The position numbers were made by a program, and so were the translations under genes. Positions 35,785-43,894 of a DNA stretch of 64,000 bases are shown one piece after another. Position 1 is the first letter of the stretch; every line of letters starts with the position of its first letter. Source of the DNA: Allobosea sp. (GTDB lineage: Bacteria > Pseudomonadota > Alphaproteobacteria > Rhizobiales > Beijerinckiaceae); the NCBI RefSeq assembly GCF_030695125.1, contig NZ_JAUYTP010000068.1, forward strand, positions 1 to 64,000. The letters run 5' to 3'. A model generated the notes under the pieces. That model saw only the letters and a list, made by a program, of their open reading frames with translations. It was not told the origin of the DNA and made no database searches.

Positions 35785-35881
35785 CCGCCAGCAAGAAACG
35801 CAACCGGCACAAGACGATGCCGGGCACATCTGAATCAGTTCGGCAACGACGGTTCAGCCAACATCAAACGGGAGAAACGCG

Positions 35882-36427
35882 ATGAACAAGGTCAGCCCCA
35901 TTCCGGTCGCCGCCAGCGAGGCCGAGCGCTGGACGCCCTACCGCCATCCCCAGCCGAAGGATTCCCCGCCCGAGCTGATCGTGCCCAACGTCATTCCGAC
36001 CGATGAGCGCATCTGGGTGCCGGTCGACGACAATGTCTGGTTCCGGCCGCTCTGCCTGAGCGTAACGCGCGGCTACTGGATGAACCTGCTGCGGGTCCGC
36101 CGTTCCGGCGTGCTCTCGCGCCATCGCCACCCCCAGCCGGTCCATGGCTATGTGCTGAAGGGGAAGTGGCGCTACCTCGAGCATGACTGGGTCGCGACGG
36201 AAGGGGCTTACGTCTACGAGGCCCCGGGCGAGACCCACACGCTGGTGGTCGATCCCGACACCGAGGAGATGATCACCATGTTCCAGGTCAACGGCGCGAT
36301 GATCTATGTCGACCCGGACGGCAAGTGCTTGGGCTATGACGACGTCTTCACGCGGCTCGACAAATGCCGCGCGCATTATGCCAGCAACGGGCTGGGCGCG
36401 GAGTATGCCGACCAGTTCATCCGGTAG
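35882..36427 (+). CDS. Cupin, 2,4'-dihydroxyacetophenone dioxygenase-like
   Basis: A 181-residue single-domain cupin. Metal-ligand candidates are the His residues in SRHRHPQPVHGYVLKGKW and GETHTLVV. The N-terminal part (LIVPNVIPTDERIWVPVDDNVWFRPL) resembles the 2,4'-dihydroxyacetophenone dioxygenase family, which cleaves a C-C bond next to a carbonyl. A strong GGGAGAAACGCG ribosome site precedes ATG 35882. It probably pairs with the SDR at 35053. Confidence 0.75.
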   Translation: MNKVSPIPVAASEAERWTPYRHPQPKDSPPELIVPNVIPTDERIWVPVDDNVWFRPLCLSVTRGYWMNLLRVRRSGVLSRHRHPQPVHGYVLKGKWRYLEHDWVATEGAYVYEAPGETHTLVVDPDTEEMITMFQVNGAMIYVDPDGKCLGYDDVFTRLDKCRAHYASNGLGAEYADQFIR

Positions 36428-36440
36428 GGCGGACGGTGCG

Positions 36441-36647
36441 TCAGGCTCCGCGCCGGTTCTTCAGTAAAACCGTTTGTCCCTGCGTGGTTTCCTGCTCCGA
36501 TGCGGATGGATGCGCAACGTCCTCGGGGGGCTCGGCGAAATGCTCCGCAATGAGTTCTCGCGCGCGTTGTGCGATGCGCTTCCGGCGCTCCTCCGGAAGC
36601 GTGGCGAGGATGTCCTCCATCGGAACCGGGTGGCCGGGCGCTGTCAT
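36441..36647 (-). pseudogene. Truncated antitoxin of a RelE/HigB-type TA pair
   Basis: A 68-residue frame. The first 37 residues (MEDILATLPEERRKRIAQR and ARELIAEHF) match the N-terminal helix of HTH antitoxins that pair with the toxin upstream. In those proteins a helix-turn-helix of about 60 residues follows; here the sequence turns into an unrelated polar tail and stops 13 bases from the cupin stop. I infer loss of the DNA-binding half. Its start overlaps the toxin stop (ATGA), the usual TA arrangement. Confidence 0.65.
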
Positions 36648-37002
36648 GCTGACGTCTCCCTGTTCAACCTCGCGAGATGGGCTGCGAAGCGGCGATCAGC
36701 CTTGGCGATGAGCGCCTTGTAAAAACGACGCTGCGAGACGCCGGACTTGTCCGCACCGCATAATAGCACGGCGTTCCTCAGCGGGTCGAATGCATAAGCG
36801 ACGCGCCAGACGCCGTCCTGAGCGTCGAAACGCAGCTCCTTCATATTTGCGAAGCGCGACCCGTTCAGAGTGTCGGAATGCGGGCGCCGGGCCCAACCTC
36901 GGCCAAGAACAAGGCGAGAGCGGAAATCTCATCGCGCACAGCTTCGGGAAGCTGCGCCAGTTCCACGGCAAATTCGGCGTCGACGAGAACGTGCCAACCC
37001 AT
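36644..37002 (-). pseudogene. Frameshifted RelE/HigB-type toxin
   Basis: From ATG 37002 one frame reads MGWHVLVDAEFAVELAQLPE and continues to LFLAEVGP, then stops at 36865. The family continues with GRPxxDTLxGSxxxNMKELRF, and exactly that continuation (RRPHSDTLNGS, then RFANMKELRFDAQDG) is present in another frame, running to 36644 and ending FAAHLARLNRETSA. The join is consistent with a small deletion (about 7 bases, or 1 modulo 3) near 36885. The toxin is therefore inactive unless frameshifting occurs. Only the last 66 codons remain as an open frame with its own ATG. Confidence 0.75.
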
Positions 37003-37043
37003 CGGGAGTAACTCGGCAGGGGGTCAGTTGCCCCCATGCTATC

Positions 37044-37451
37044 TCACCGTCCGAGCTTGGCCAGCTCCACCGCCGCGCGCAGTTCGATATGCGCCAGCAC
37101 GTCGTCCAGGCGCGGATCGTCGGTCGCCTCGCGCCGCTGGGTCAGGTTGGCCCTGATCTGTTCGAGCTCGGAGATGTTGACGCGGCCTGAGAGCAGCGCC
37201 GCCTTGAGCCGGTCGAGCCCGTCGAGCAGGTCGTGGCCGCGCTTGGCCTGGCGCTTCTTGCGCTCCTGCGGCTCCTCATAGGCCTGGACCGCGAGCAGCG
37301 TGTCGAGCGGGCCCGACGCGGAGACGCCAGCGCTGCGGGCGCTGGCGGCGCCCTCCTTGGTCGGCAATGTAAAGGCGGCGCCCCCCGCGCGCCTCGCAGG
37401 CCCAGCCGGCCCGGCGTTGGAGATGGGTGCGCGCTGGTCGATCCGGATCAT
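37044..37451 (-). CDS. fliX: Flagellar assembly regulator FliX
   Basis: A 135-residue protein of the FliX family, which in Caulobacter couples basal-body assembly to activity of the sigma-54 activator FlbD. Family features are the start MIRIDQRAPISNAG, the DTLLAVQAYE(E)P segment, and the C-terminal helical part GHDLLDGLDRLKAALLSGR then DPRLDDVLAHIELRAAVELAKL. ATG 37451 has GAGG upstream; a longer frame adds 9 residues. It is divergent from flgI across a shared regulatory region. Confidence 0.88.
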   Translation of the reverse strand: MIRIDQRAPISNAGPAGPARRAGGAAFTLPTKEGAASARSAGVSASGPLDTLLAVQAYEEPQERKKRQAKRGHDLLDGLDRLKAALLSGRVNISELEQIRANLTQRREATDDPRLDDVLAHIELRAAVELAKLGR

Positions 37452-37496
37452 GGTCGCCTCGCGATATCGGTCATGCAAACCCTCGCGCCGGCACGG

Positions 37497-37513
37497 TTAA
37501 CAGACGGTAAACC
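37497..37513. promoter_or_regulatory. CtrA-type box between fliX and flgI
   Basis: TTAAC-AGACGG-TAAACC, one base off the TTAA-N7-TTAA consensus. It lies 46 bases before fliX on the minus strand, consistent with early-class control of fliX. Confidence 0.55.
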
Positions 37514-37514
37514 A

Positions 37515-37548
37515 CCCGGCAGAAACTGCCGCCCCGGCAGGATCGGCC
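37515..37548. promoter_or_regulatory. Paired FlbD/ftr-like enhancer sites
   Basis: CCCGGCAGAAACTGCCG (37515-37531) and CCCGGCAGGATCGGCC (37533-37548), 18 bases apart. They lie about 78-95 bases upstream of the sigma-54 element of flgI. Confidence 0.6.
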
Positions 37549-37625
37549 GCCGGGTTTGCGCCGGGCTCACCCTGCCGCTGATTTCCAAACAACTGATAAA
37601 TCAGCACTTTCAATTTGTCGGCGTG

Positions 37626-37641
37626 TGGCACGCGGATCGCA
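37626..37641 (+). promoter_or_regulatory. Sigma-54 promoter of flgI
   Basis: TGGCACG-CGGA-TCGCA differs from the -24/-12 consensus only at one base of the -12 element. The predicted start leaves a leader of about 26 bases containing GGAG. Confidence 0.75.
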
Positions 37642-37678
37642 GGAGAGTGTCCGGACGTTTCCTCCTGCCGGTGAGACC

Positions 37679-38812
37679 ATGCTGCGCACAGTCGCCCTGA
37701 AATCCCTGCTGAAGCCGCTGGCCGCGCTGCTCGCGCTCGGCCTGGCGCTGGCGTCGGGCCCGGCTCAGGCGCTGTCGCGGATCAAGGACCTGGCCTCCGT
37801 CGAGGGCGTCCGCTCCAACCAGATCCTCGGCTACGGCATCGTCGTCGGCCTCAACGGCACCGGCGACACGCTCAACAACGCCCCCTTCACCAAGCAGTCG
37901 CTGACGGCGATGCTGGAGCGCCTCGGCGTCAACACGCGCGGCGCCAACATGCGCACCGCCAACGTCGCCGCCGTGATGGTGACCGCCAACCTGCCCCCAT
38001 TCGCCACCCAGGGCACGCGCATCGACGTCACCGTCTCGGCGCTGGGCGACGCCAAATCGCTGCAGGGCGGCACGCTGCTGGTGACGCCGCTGCTGGGCGC
38101 CGATGGCGAGGTCTATGCGGTCTCGCAGGGGCCGGTCGCGATCGCCGGCTTCTCGGCCGAGGGCGACGCCAGCAAGATCACCCGCGGCGTGCCCACCGTC
38201 GGCCGCATCGCCAATGGCGGCGTGGTCGAGCGCGAGATCGACTTCGCGCTGAACAAGCTCAAGACGCTTCGGCTGTCGCTGCGCAACCCGGATCTGACCA
38301 CCGCGCGCCGCATGGCCGCCGCGATCAACGATTTCCTCGGCGGCGAAGCGGCCGAGCCGACCGATCCGTCGACCGTCGTGCTGCAGATCCCGCCGCGCTT
38401 CCAGGGCAACATGATCCGGATGCTCACCGATATCGAGCAGCTCCGGATCGAGCCCGACCAGCTCGCCCGCATCGTCATCGACGAGCGCTCCGGCATCATC
38501 GTCATGGGCAAGGATGTCCGCGTCTCGACGGTGGCCGTCGCGCAGGGCAACCTCACGGTGACGATCACCGAGCAGCCGCAGGTCAGCCAGCCCGAGCCGC
38601 TGTCGAATGGTGAGACCGTGGTCACGCCGCGCACCAATGTGAAGGTCGACACCGGCGCCGCCAACAAGCTGGCCCTGGTCCGCGAGAGCGTCACCCTGGC
38701 CGAACTCGTCGACGGGTTGAACGCGCTCGGCATCGGCCCGCGCGACCTGATCTCCATTCTCCAGGCCATCAAGGCGTCCGGCGCCCTGCAGGCCGAAATC
38801 GAGGTGATGTAA
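37679..38812 (+). CDS. flgI: Flagellar P-ring protein FlgI
   Basis: Periplasmic P-ring subunit, 377 residues, with a signal peptide (LLKPLAALLALGLALASGPAQA). Family motifs are IKDLASVEGVRSNQILGYG, VVGLNGTGDTLNNAPFTKQS and the C-terminal VTLAELVDGLNALGIGPRDL. The start ATG 37679 gives the normal leader. It heads the flgI-flgJ-flgN-like operon; the next gene starts within its stop (TAATG). Confidence 0.96.
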   Translation: MLRTVALKSLLKPLAALLALGLALASGPAQALSRIKDLASVEGVRSNQILGYGIVVGLNGTGDTLNNAPFTKQSLTAMLERLGVNTRGANMRTANVAAVMVTANLPPFATQGTRIDVTVSALGDAKSLQGGTLLVTPLLGADGEVYAVSQGPVAIAGFSAEGDASKITRGVPTVGRIANGGVVEREIDFALNKLKTLRLSLRNPDLTTARRMAAAINDFLGGEAAEPTDPSTVVLQIPPRFQGNMIRMLTDIEQLRIEPDQLARIVIDERSGIIVMGKDVRVSTVAVAQGNLTVTITEQPQVSQPEPLSNGETVVTPRTNVKVDTGAANKLALVRESVTLAELVDGLNALGIGPRDLISILQAIKASGALQAEIEVM

Positions 38813-39177
38813 TGAGTGCGACCCTTGCGCTGCCGGCCGCCAAGCTCGGCCTCAACGTCGCCGGCAACCTGATCGGCGGTCTGGCCAACGCGCTGGACCC
38901 GGCCAAGGCGAAGGCCAAGAAGCAGGCCGATGATTTCGAGACCATGTTCCTGGAGCAGGTGACGCAGCAGATCATGGCCGCGCCGGAAGGCAGCGAGGGC
39001 CCGCTCGGCGAGAACGGCATCGGCGGCGACATCTACAAGTCGCAGCTCACCCAGGAATACGCCAAGCAGATCCAGAAGGCCGGCGGCCTCGGTCTGTCCG
39101 ACAGCATCCTGCGCGATCTGCTGCGGGTGCAGGAGCAGTCGGGCGCCGCCGCCCCGGCGCAGGCCGCCGGAGCCTGA
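38812..39177 (+). CDS. flgJ: Rod-binding protein, FlgJ N-terminal domain only
   Basis: A 121-residue protein equivalent to the N-terminal half of FlgJ, which caps the growing rod. DDFETMFLEQVTQQIMAAPEG and GIGGDIYKSQLTQEYAKQIQ are the diagnostic motifs. The C-terminal muramidase domain of enterobacterial FlgJ is absent, as usual in alphaproteobacteria, so peptidoglycan opening must rely on a separate enzyme. Start and stop overlap both neighbours (TAATG and TGATG). Confidence 0.9.
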   Translation: MSATLALPAAKLGLNVAGNLIGGLANALDPAKAKAKKQADDFETMFLEQVTQQIMAAPEGSEGPLGENGIGGDIYKSQLTQEYAKQIQKAGGLGLSDSILRDLLRVQEQSGAAAPAQAAGA

Positions 39178-39668
39178 TGATGTCGGTTGCCAGACGCGTT
39201 CTCGACGAGCGGCCGCGCATTTCCAGCCCGCTCGAGGCCCGGGCGCTGATCGAGAGCGTGCTGGAGGCGCTGTCGGCGCTCTCGCATCTCGTCGGCGAGG
39301 AGACCGAGCTCGTCCGGGGCGGGCGTCTGCCCGAGGCGATGACGCGCGAGGCCCGCAAGACCGAACTCGCCGGCATCTATATGCGCGGCGTCGAGCAGGT
39401 GAAGCTCAACGCGGTGGCGCTCGCCCGCTTCGTGCCCGATCAGGTCCAGCGCCTGAAGGCGGCCCATCTCTCCTTCCAGACGCTGATCGAGACCAACCAG
39501 ATCGTGCTCGCCACGGCCCGCGCGGTTTCGGAATCGATCATTCGCGACCTCGCCGCCGACGCCAACCGGCCATCGCGCGCAGGCGGCTACGGGCCGACGG
39601 CCACCGTCGGCGCGGGCGCCTTCGCGCGGCCGAATTCGGGGCCCCTGATGGTGTCGCGGCGGCTCTGA
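39177..39668 (+). CDS. FlgN-like flagellar export chaperone
   Basis: A 163-residue, mostly helical protein in the operon flgI-flgJ. Helices at about 20-50, 55-100 and 105-128 (LIESVLEALSALSHLVGEE, RKTELAGIYMRGVEQVKLN, FQTLIETNQIVLATARAVSE) with a polar tail match the FlgN chaperone fold that holds hook-associated proteins. Identification is by pattern and position; sequence conservation of FlgN is low. ATG 39177 or ATG 39180 is the start. Confidence 0.7.
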   Translation: MMSVARRVLDERPRISSPLEARALIESVLEALSALSHLVGEETELVRGGRLPEAMTREARKTELAGIYMRGVEQVKLNAVALARFVPDQVQRLKAAHLSFQTLIETNQIVLATARAVSESIIRDLAADANRPSRAGGYGPTATVGAGAFARPNSGPLMVSRRL

Positions 39669-39851
39669 CGCCAGAGCTGCAAGCCCATTCGGGCGGCTGC
39701 ACCGGAAACCCTCAATATTTACCTAACTTCTTGACGGGGGATTCAATCTTTCCTGCCACATTGGGCAGGTTCGGAGGGGTCCATCCCGTCCGAAGTCGAG
39801 GGCAAGCAGCGGCGCCGCGTCGCTGGGCCCGACTCCAGAAGGAGTGAAACC

Positions 39852-40322
39852 ATGGATTTCGGCAGCCCATCCAGGACCGCCCCGGTCACAGGTCTTCCCC
39901 CCGTCGCCCGCGCCGACATCGTCGCGACGCAAGGCAGCGTCGGCGTCGAACTCGCGCCCGAGAAGACGGTGCAGTCCGCCCAGGCGGGCGAGGCGGTCAG
40001 GCTCGACGTGCGCGCCCAGGATCAGGACGCACGGGCCCGCGACCAGCAGACCCGCGCCGCCTTCGAGCGCCGCACGGCCGAAAGCCAGAACCAGGAACGC
40101 CAGTCGCGGCAGGATCTCGACACCGCGGTCGAGCGGCGGATCGTCATCGAGCCCCGCACGCGCGCCGTGGTGATGCAGCAGAAGGACCGCGAGACGGGCG
40201 AGACCATCTCGCAGCTCCCCGACGAGGCCATGCTGAAGCTGCGCATCTATTCCCGCGAACTGACCGACCGAGCCCGCGAGATCGAGGATGCGAACCGGCC
40301 GCAGGTCGAACGCATCGCCTGA
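39852..40322 (+). CDS. FlaG-like flagellar protein
   Basis: A 156-residue protein just upstream of the flagellins. The segment RAVVMQQKDRETGETISQLP followed by DEAMLKLRIYSREL resembles the FlaG core (V-x-D-x-x-T-G-E-x-I-x-Q-I-P). A charged Gln/Arg-rich helix (about 48-95) precedes it. FlaG proteins influence filament length in other bacteria; the role here is inferred. ATG 39852 has AAGGAG at good distance. A weak terminator follows at 40367. Confidence 0.65.
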   Translation: MDFGSPSRTAPVTGLPPVARADIVATQGSVGVELAPEKTVQSAQAGEAVRLDVRAQDQDARARDQQTRAAFERRTAESQNQERQSRQDLDTAVERRIVIEPRTRAVVMQQKDRETGETISQLPDEAMLKLRIYSRELTDRAREIEDANRPQVERIA

Positions 40323-40366
40323 GCGCGCCCGCCGCGTCCCTCGCCTCCCCTCCGACCCTTCTCAAG

Positions 40367-40390
40367 ACGCCCGCCTCGCGCGGGCGTTCT
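40367..40390 (+). terminator. Probable weak terminator after the FlaG-like gene
   Basis: ACGCCCGC pairs with GCGGGCGT across a five-base loop, followed by TCTG rather than a full T-run. Confidence 0.4.
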
Positions 40391-40574
40391 GCTGTCTGCC
40401 CCTCAACCGCCGCCGTTTGCACGGCGTTAACCCTGTTTTCGGGCGCGGCCTCGAAGCCCGGCATTCGACCGCCGAAATTTACCTCCTGTTACGAGCTGCC
40501 CCCCGATGGTCCACCCGTCGCGGCCAGAATGATCGCGACTGCCAGAAGGCACCAAACCAGAAGGGTTTATCATC

Positions 40575-41912
40575 ATGGCTACCGCTATTTCGAACGGCGT
40601 CCGTTCTTCGCTCGCTTCGCTGCAGACCATCACCAGCCAGGCCGCCGCCGTTCAGAACCGTCTTGCCACCGGCAAGAAGGTCAACACGGCCGTCGACAAT
40701 CCGGTCAACTTCTTCACCGCCCAGTCGCTGAACGATCGCTCGAGCCAGCTCAAGGGCCTGCTCGACGGCATCTCGAACGGCATCCAGACCGTCCAGGCCG
40801 CTTCCAAGGGCATCGACGGCATCACCAAGCTGGTCGGTTCGCTCCAGTCCACCGTCAAGCAGGCGCAGGCCGACGCGGCTCAGAACCGCCCGACCGTCGT
40901 TGGCACCGGCACGACCCTCGCCACCGCTGGCGAAGCCGCGCTGACCAGCAAGAGCCTGAAGGACATCGCCCTCGACAAGCGCGTGGGCAGCGCCGGCGAC
41001 ACCACGGTTGCGACCGCGACCGCCGGTGCGGCAGGTGACCTCGGCGTCGACACCACCGCGACCCCGGCCCTGAACATCCAGATCGTCACCAACCCGGCCG
41101 CGGCGACCTCCACGACCAACATCTCGGTCGCGCTGACCGCCAACACGACCGTCCGCGACGTCGTCAACGCGATCAACAGCTCGGGTGTCGCCACCGCCTT
41201 CGTCGACGAGAAGGGCCTGCTCAACGTCAAGGGCACCGGCTCGGAGACACTCGGCGTCGGTATCGGTGTCGGCGCGGACGCCGCTGCCGCCACCACGGCC
41301 TCGGCGACCGGCACGTCGAACGCCGCCTTCGGCCTCAACGCGACCGACCGCACGACGGGTATCGTCTCTTCGGGCGTGACCTCGGCGACGCGTTCGAACC
41401 TGATCGAGCAGTACAACACGCTGCGCACGCAGATCGACTCGCTGGCCAAGGATGCGGGCTTCAACGGCGTCAACCTGCTCGCCGGTGACAAGGTGACGAT
41501 CGCCTTCAACGAAAAGGGCGGCAAGAACCAGACCAAGCTCGACATTCAGGGCACCAGCCTGACCTCCGAGAACATCGGCATCCAGCAGGCCGGCAACGCT
41601 CAGGTGACGGGGACGATCAACTTCCAGAACGACTCCGATCTGGAAAAGGCCACGACGGCCCTGACCAGCGCCCTGACCTCGCTCAAGTCGCTGTCCTCGA
41701 CCTTCGGTGCCAACCTGTCGGTCGCCCAGACCCGCCAGGACTTCACCAAGGATCTGGCCGACGTCCTGTCGACCGGCGCCGCCAACCTGGTGAACGCCGA
41801 CGCCAACGAGGAAGCCGCCAACCTGCTCTCGCTGCAGACCCGCCAGCAGCTGTCGCAGACGGCCCTGTCGCTCTCCTCGCAGTCCGACCAGGCCGTGTTG
41901 CGTCTGTTCTGA
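40575..41912 (+). CDS. Flagellin 1
   Basis: Filament subunit of 445 residues. The D0/D1 N-terminus (MATAISNGVRSSLASLQ, VQNRLATGKKVNTAVDNPVNFF) and C-terminus (SLSSQSDQAVLRLF) are typical. The variable centre (about 155-260) carries a hook-IN-like unit: TNISVALTANTTVRDVVNAI then VDEKGLLNVKGTGSETLGVG. A very similar gene follows at 42105. Ribosome site AGAAGGG precedes ATG 40575. A strong terminator closes the unit at 41970-41999. Confidence 0.95.
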   Translation: MATAISNGVRSSLASLQTITSQAAAVQNRLATGKKVNTAVDNPVNFFTAQSLNDRSSQLKGLLDGISNGIQTVQAASKGIDGITKLVGSLQSTVKQAQADAAQNRPTVVGTGTTLATAGEAALTSKSLKDIALDKRVGSAGDTTVATATAGAAGDLGVDTTATPALNIQIVTNPAAATSTTNISVALTANTTVRDVVNAINSSGVATAFVDEKGLLNVKGTGSETLGVGIGVGADAAAATTASATGTSNAAFGLNATDRTTGIVSSGVTSATRSNLIEQYNTLRTQIDSLAKDAGFNGVNLLAGDKVTIAFNEKGGKNQTKLDIQGTSLTSENIGIQQAGNAQVTGTINFQNDSDLEKATTALTSALTSLKSLSSTFGANLSVAQTRQDFTKDLADVLSTGAANLVNADANEEAANLLSLQTRQQLSQTALSLSSQSDQAVLRLF

Positions 41913-41969
41913 TCCGACTTCGTCCGCAGAAGCGGGCCAGCCCACAGAAGGTGGGCCGAAGACGACAAG

Positions 41970-41999
41970 GCGGCGGAGCGCAAGCTCCGCCGCTTTTTT
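41970..41999 (+). terminator. Strong Rho-independent terminator after flagellin 1
   Basis: GCGGCGGAGC pairs perfectly with GCTCCGCCGC across GCAA, followed by TTTTTT. It separates flagellin 1 from flagellin 2. Confidence 0.95.
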
Positions 42000-42026
42000 G
42001 CGTTCATGAACGGGCCCTGCCGCGCA

Positions 42027-42043
42027 TTAACGGTTTGTTATCC
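42027..42043 (+). promoter_or_regulatory. CtrA-type box before flagellin 2
   Basis: TTAAC-GGTTTG-TTATCC followed by TTAACGAGG. It lies 62 bases before the start of flagellin 2 and matches the layout of the box at 11001. Confidence 0.5.
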
Positions 42044-42104
42044 TTAACGAGGAATGATCAGCCATCACCGCACGAGCGCAGAATCGCGCTTCAGGGGACC
42101 GAAG

Positions 42105-43448
42105 ATGGCGAATACGATCCTTACCAGCGGCGTGCGCAACAACCTGCTCACGCTCCAGAAGACGACAAGCGAGCAGGCTGTCCTGCAAAATCGCCTGGCG
42201 ACGGGCCGAAAGGTCAATTCGGCCATCGACAACCCGGTGAACTACTTCACCGCCCTGTCGCTGAACGACCGCGGCAGCCAGCTGGGCGGTCTGCTCGACG
42301 GCATCTCCAACGGCATCCAGACGATCCAGACCGCCTCCAAGGGCATCGACGGCATCACCAAGCTGGTCCAGTCGCTGCAGTCCACGGTCAAGCAGGCCCA
42401 GGCCGACGCGGCCCAGAACCGCCCCACCGTGCTCGGCACCGGCGCGACGCTGGCCAGCGCGGCCGAAACCCAGGCGACCAACAAGAGCCTCAAGGACATC
42501 GCGCTCGACAAGCGCATCGGCAGCGCCGACACCACGGTGGCCCCCGCGACCGCCGGTGCGCCGGGCGACCTCGGCATCGATGTCACCGCCACCCCTGCCC
42601 TCAACATCCAGATCACCACCGGCCCGGTCGGCGCCCCAACCACGACGACGAACATCGGCATCACGCTCACCGTCAACACCACGGTCCGCGACGTCGTCAA
42701 CGCGATCAACGCCTCGGGCGTCGCGACCGCCTTCGTCGACGAGAAGGGCCTGCTCAACGTCAAGGGCATCGGCTCCGAGACGCTCGGCGTCGGCATCGGC
42801 GCCGGCGCGGCGGGCCCTGCCGCCATCACGGCTTCGTCGACGGGCGCCAACAGTGCCGCCTTCGGCCTCAACGCCACCGACCGCACCACCGGCATCGCCT
42901 CGTCGGGCGTCACCTCGGCGGTGCGCTCCAACCTGATCCAGCAGTTCAACGACCTGCGCACGCAGATCGACCAGCTCGCCAAGGATTCGAGCTTCAACGG
43001 CATCAATCTCCTGGCCGGCGACCGGCTCTCGATCGCCTTCAACGAGAAGACCGGCACCAACCAGACCAAGCTCGACATTCAGGGCTCGACCCTGTCGGCC
43101 GAGAACCTCGGCATCCCGCAGGCGGTCAACACGCAACTCGCCGGCTTCTTCAACTTCCAGAACGACCTCGACCTCGACAAGGCGACGGGCTCGCTCTCGA
43201 ACGCGCTGACCTCGCTGCGCTCGCTGGCCTCGACGCTGGGCTCCAACCTCTCGGTCGCCCAGACCCGGCAGGACTTCACCAAGGAGATGGTCAACACCCT
43301 GACCACCGGCGCCGACAACCTCGTCCTGGCCGACTCCAACGAGGAAGGCGCCAAGCTGCTCGCCCTCAACACCCGCCAGCAGCTCTCGCAGACCGCACTC
43401 TCGCTCGCCTCGCAGGCGGACCAGAGCGTCCTGCGGCTGTTCAGCTAA
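42105..43448 (+). CDS. Flagellin 2
   Basis: A 447-residue flagellin, paralogue of the preceding gene. N-terminus MANTILTSGVRNNLLTLQ and NRLATGRKVNSAIDNPVNYF; the centre contains the same hook-IN-like unit (TTVRDVVNAINASGVATAFV), and the C-terminus is SLASQADQSVLRLFS. Start ATG 42105 is chosen from AGGGG 8 bases upstream and the family N-terminus; a frame open from 42054 adds 17 residues. flbT follows after 53 bases without a terminator, so the two are likely co-transcribed. Confidence 0.95.
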   Translation: MANTILTSGVRNNLLTLQKTTSEQAVLQNRLATGRKVNSAIDNPVNYFTALSLNDRGSQLGGLLDGISNGIQTIQTASKGIDGITKLVQSLQSTVKQAQADAAQNRPTVLGTGATLASAAETQATNKSLKDIALDKRIGSADTTVAPATAGAPGDLGIDVTATPALNIQITTGPVGAPTTTTNIGITLTVNTTVRDVVNAINASGVATAFVDEKGLLNVKGIGSETLGVGIGAGAAGPAAITASSTGANSAAFGLNATDRTTGIASSGVTSAVRSNLIQQFNDLRTQIDQLAKDSSFNGINLLAGDRLSIAFNEKTGTNQTKLDIQGSTLSAENLGIPQAVNTQLAGFFNFQNDLDLDKATGSLSNALTSLRSLASTLGSNLSVAQTRQDFTKEMVNTLTTGADNLVLADSNEEGAKLLALNTRQQLSQTALSLASQADQSVLRLFS

Positions 43449-43501
43449 CCGTTTCCGGGGGGCGAGAGCCCCCTCTTCTCCAGCCAGAAGGCAGGATCGT
43501 C

Positions 43502-43894
43502 ATGGCCCTCAAGGTCGAACTCAAGCCCCGCGAGCGCATCATCATCGGCCAGGTGGTGATCCGCAACGACGAGCAGCGCACGCGCTTCTTCATCGAAGGC
43601 GATGCGCCGATCCTGCGCGAGAAGGACATTCTCACGCCCACCACCGCCGACAGCCCGGCCAAGAAGATCTATCTCGCCATCCAGCTGATGTATCTCGCCC
43701 AGGACCCGATGCATCAGCACGAGGTCTATTTCGAGCTGGTGCGCGAATTCGTCCAGGCGGCGCCGAGTTCCCTGCCGCATATTCATGAGATTAATAACCG
43801 CATCTTAAGCAGCGATCTCTACAAAGCTCTCAAGGCAGCCAAGAAGCTGATCGCTTACGAAGCGGAACTCATCGAGAATGCAACACGGGTTTAA
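43502..43894 (+). CDS. flbT: Flagellin translation regulator FlbT
   Basis: A 130-residue post-transcriptional regulator that in Caulobacter binds flagellin mRNA leaders. Family start MALKVELKPRERIIIGQVVI and the core KIYLAIQLMYLAQDP are intact. AGAAGGCAGG precedes ATG 43502. It overlaps flaF by 17 bases, in keeping with the antagonistic FlbT/FlaF pair. Confidence 0.95.
   Translation: MALKVELKPRERIIIGQVVIRNDEQRTRFFIEGDAPILREKDILTPTTADSPAKKIYLAIQLMYLAQDPMHQHEVYFELVREFVQAAPSSLPHIHEINNRILSSDLYKALKAAKKLIAYEAELIENATRV

Noticed and set aside
41951-43501. Upstream extension of the flbT frame through flagellin 2
   Set aside because: FlbT starts at MALKVELKPRE with its own ribosome site; the upstream part is a shadow of flagellin 2.
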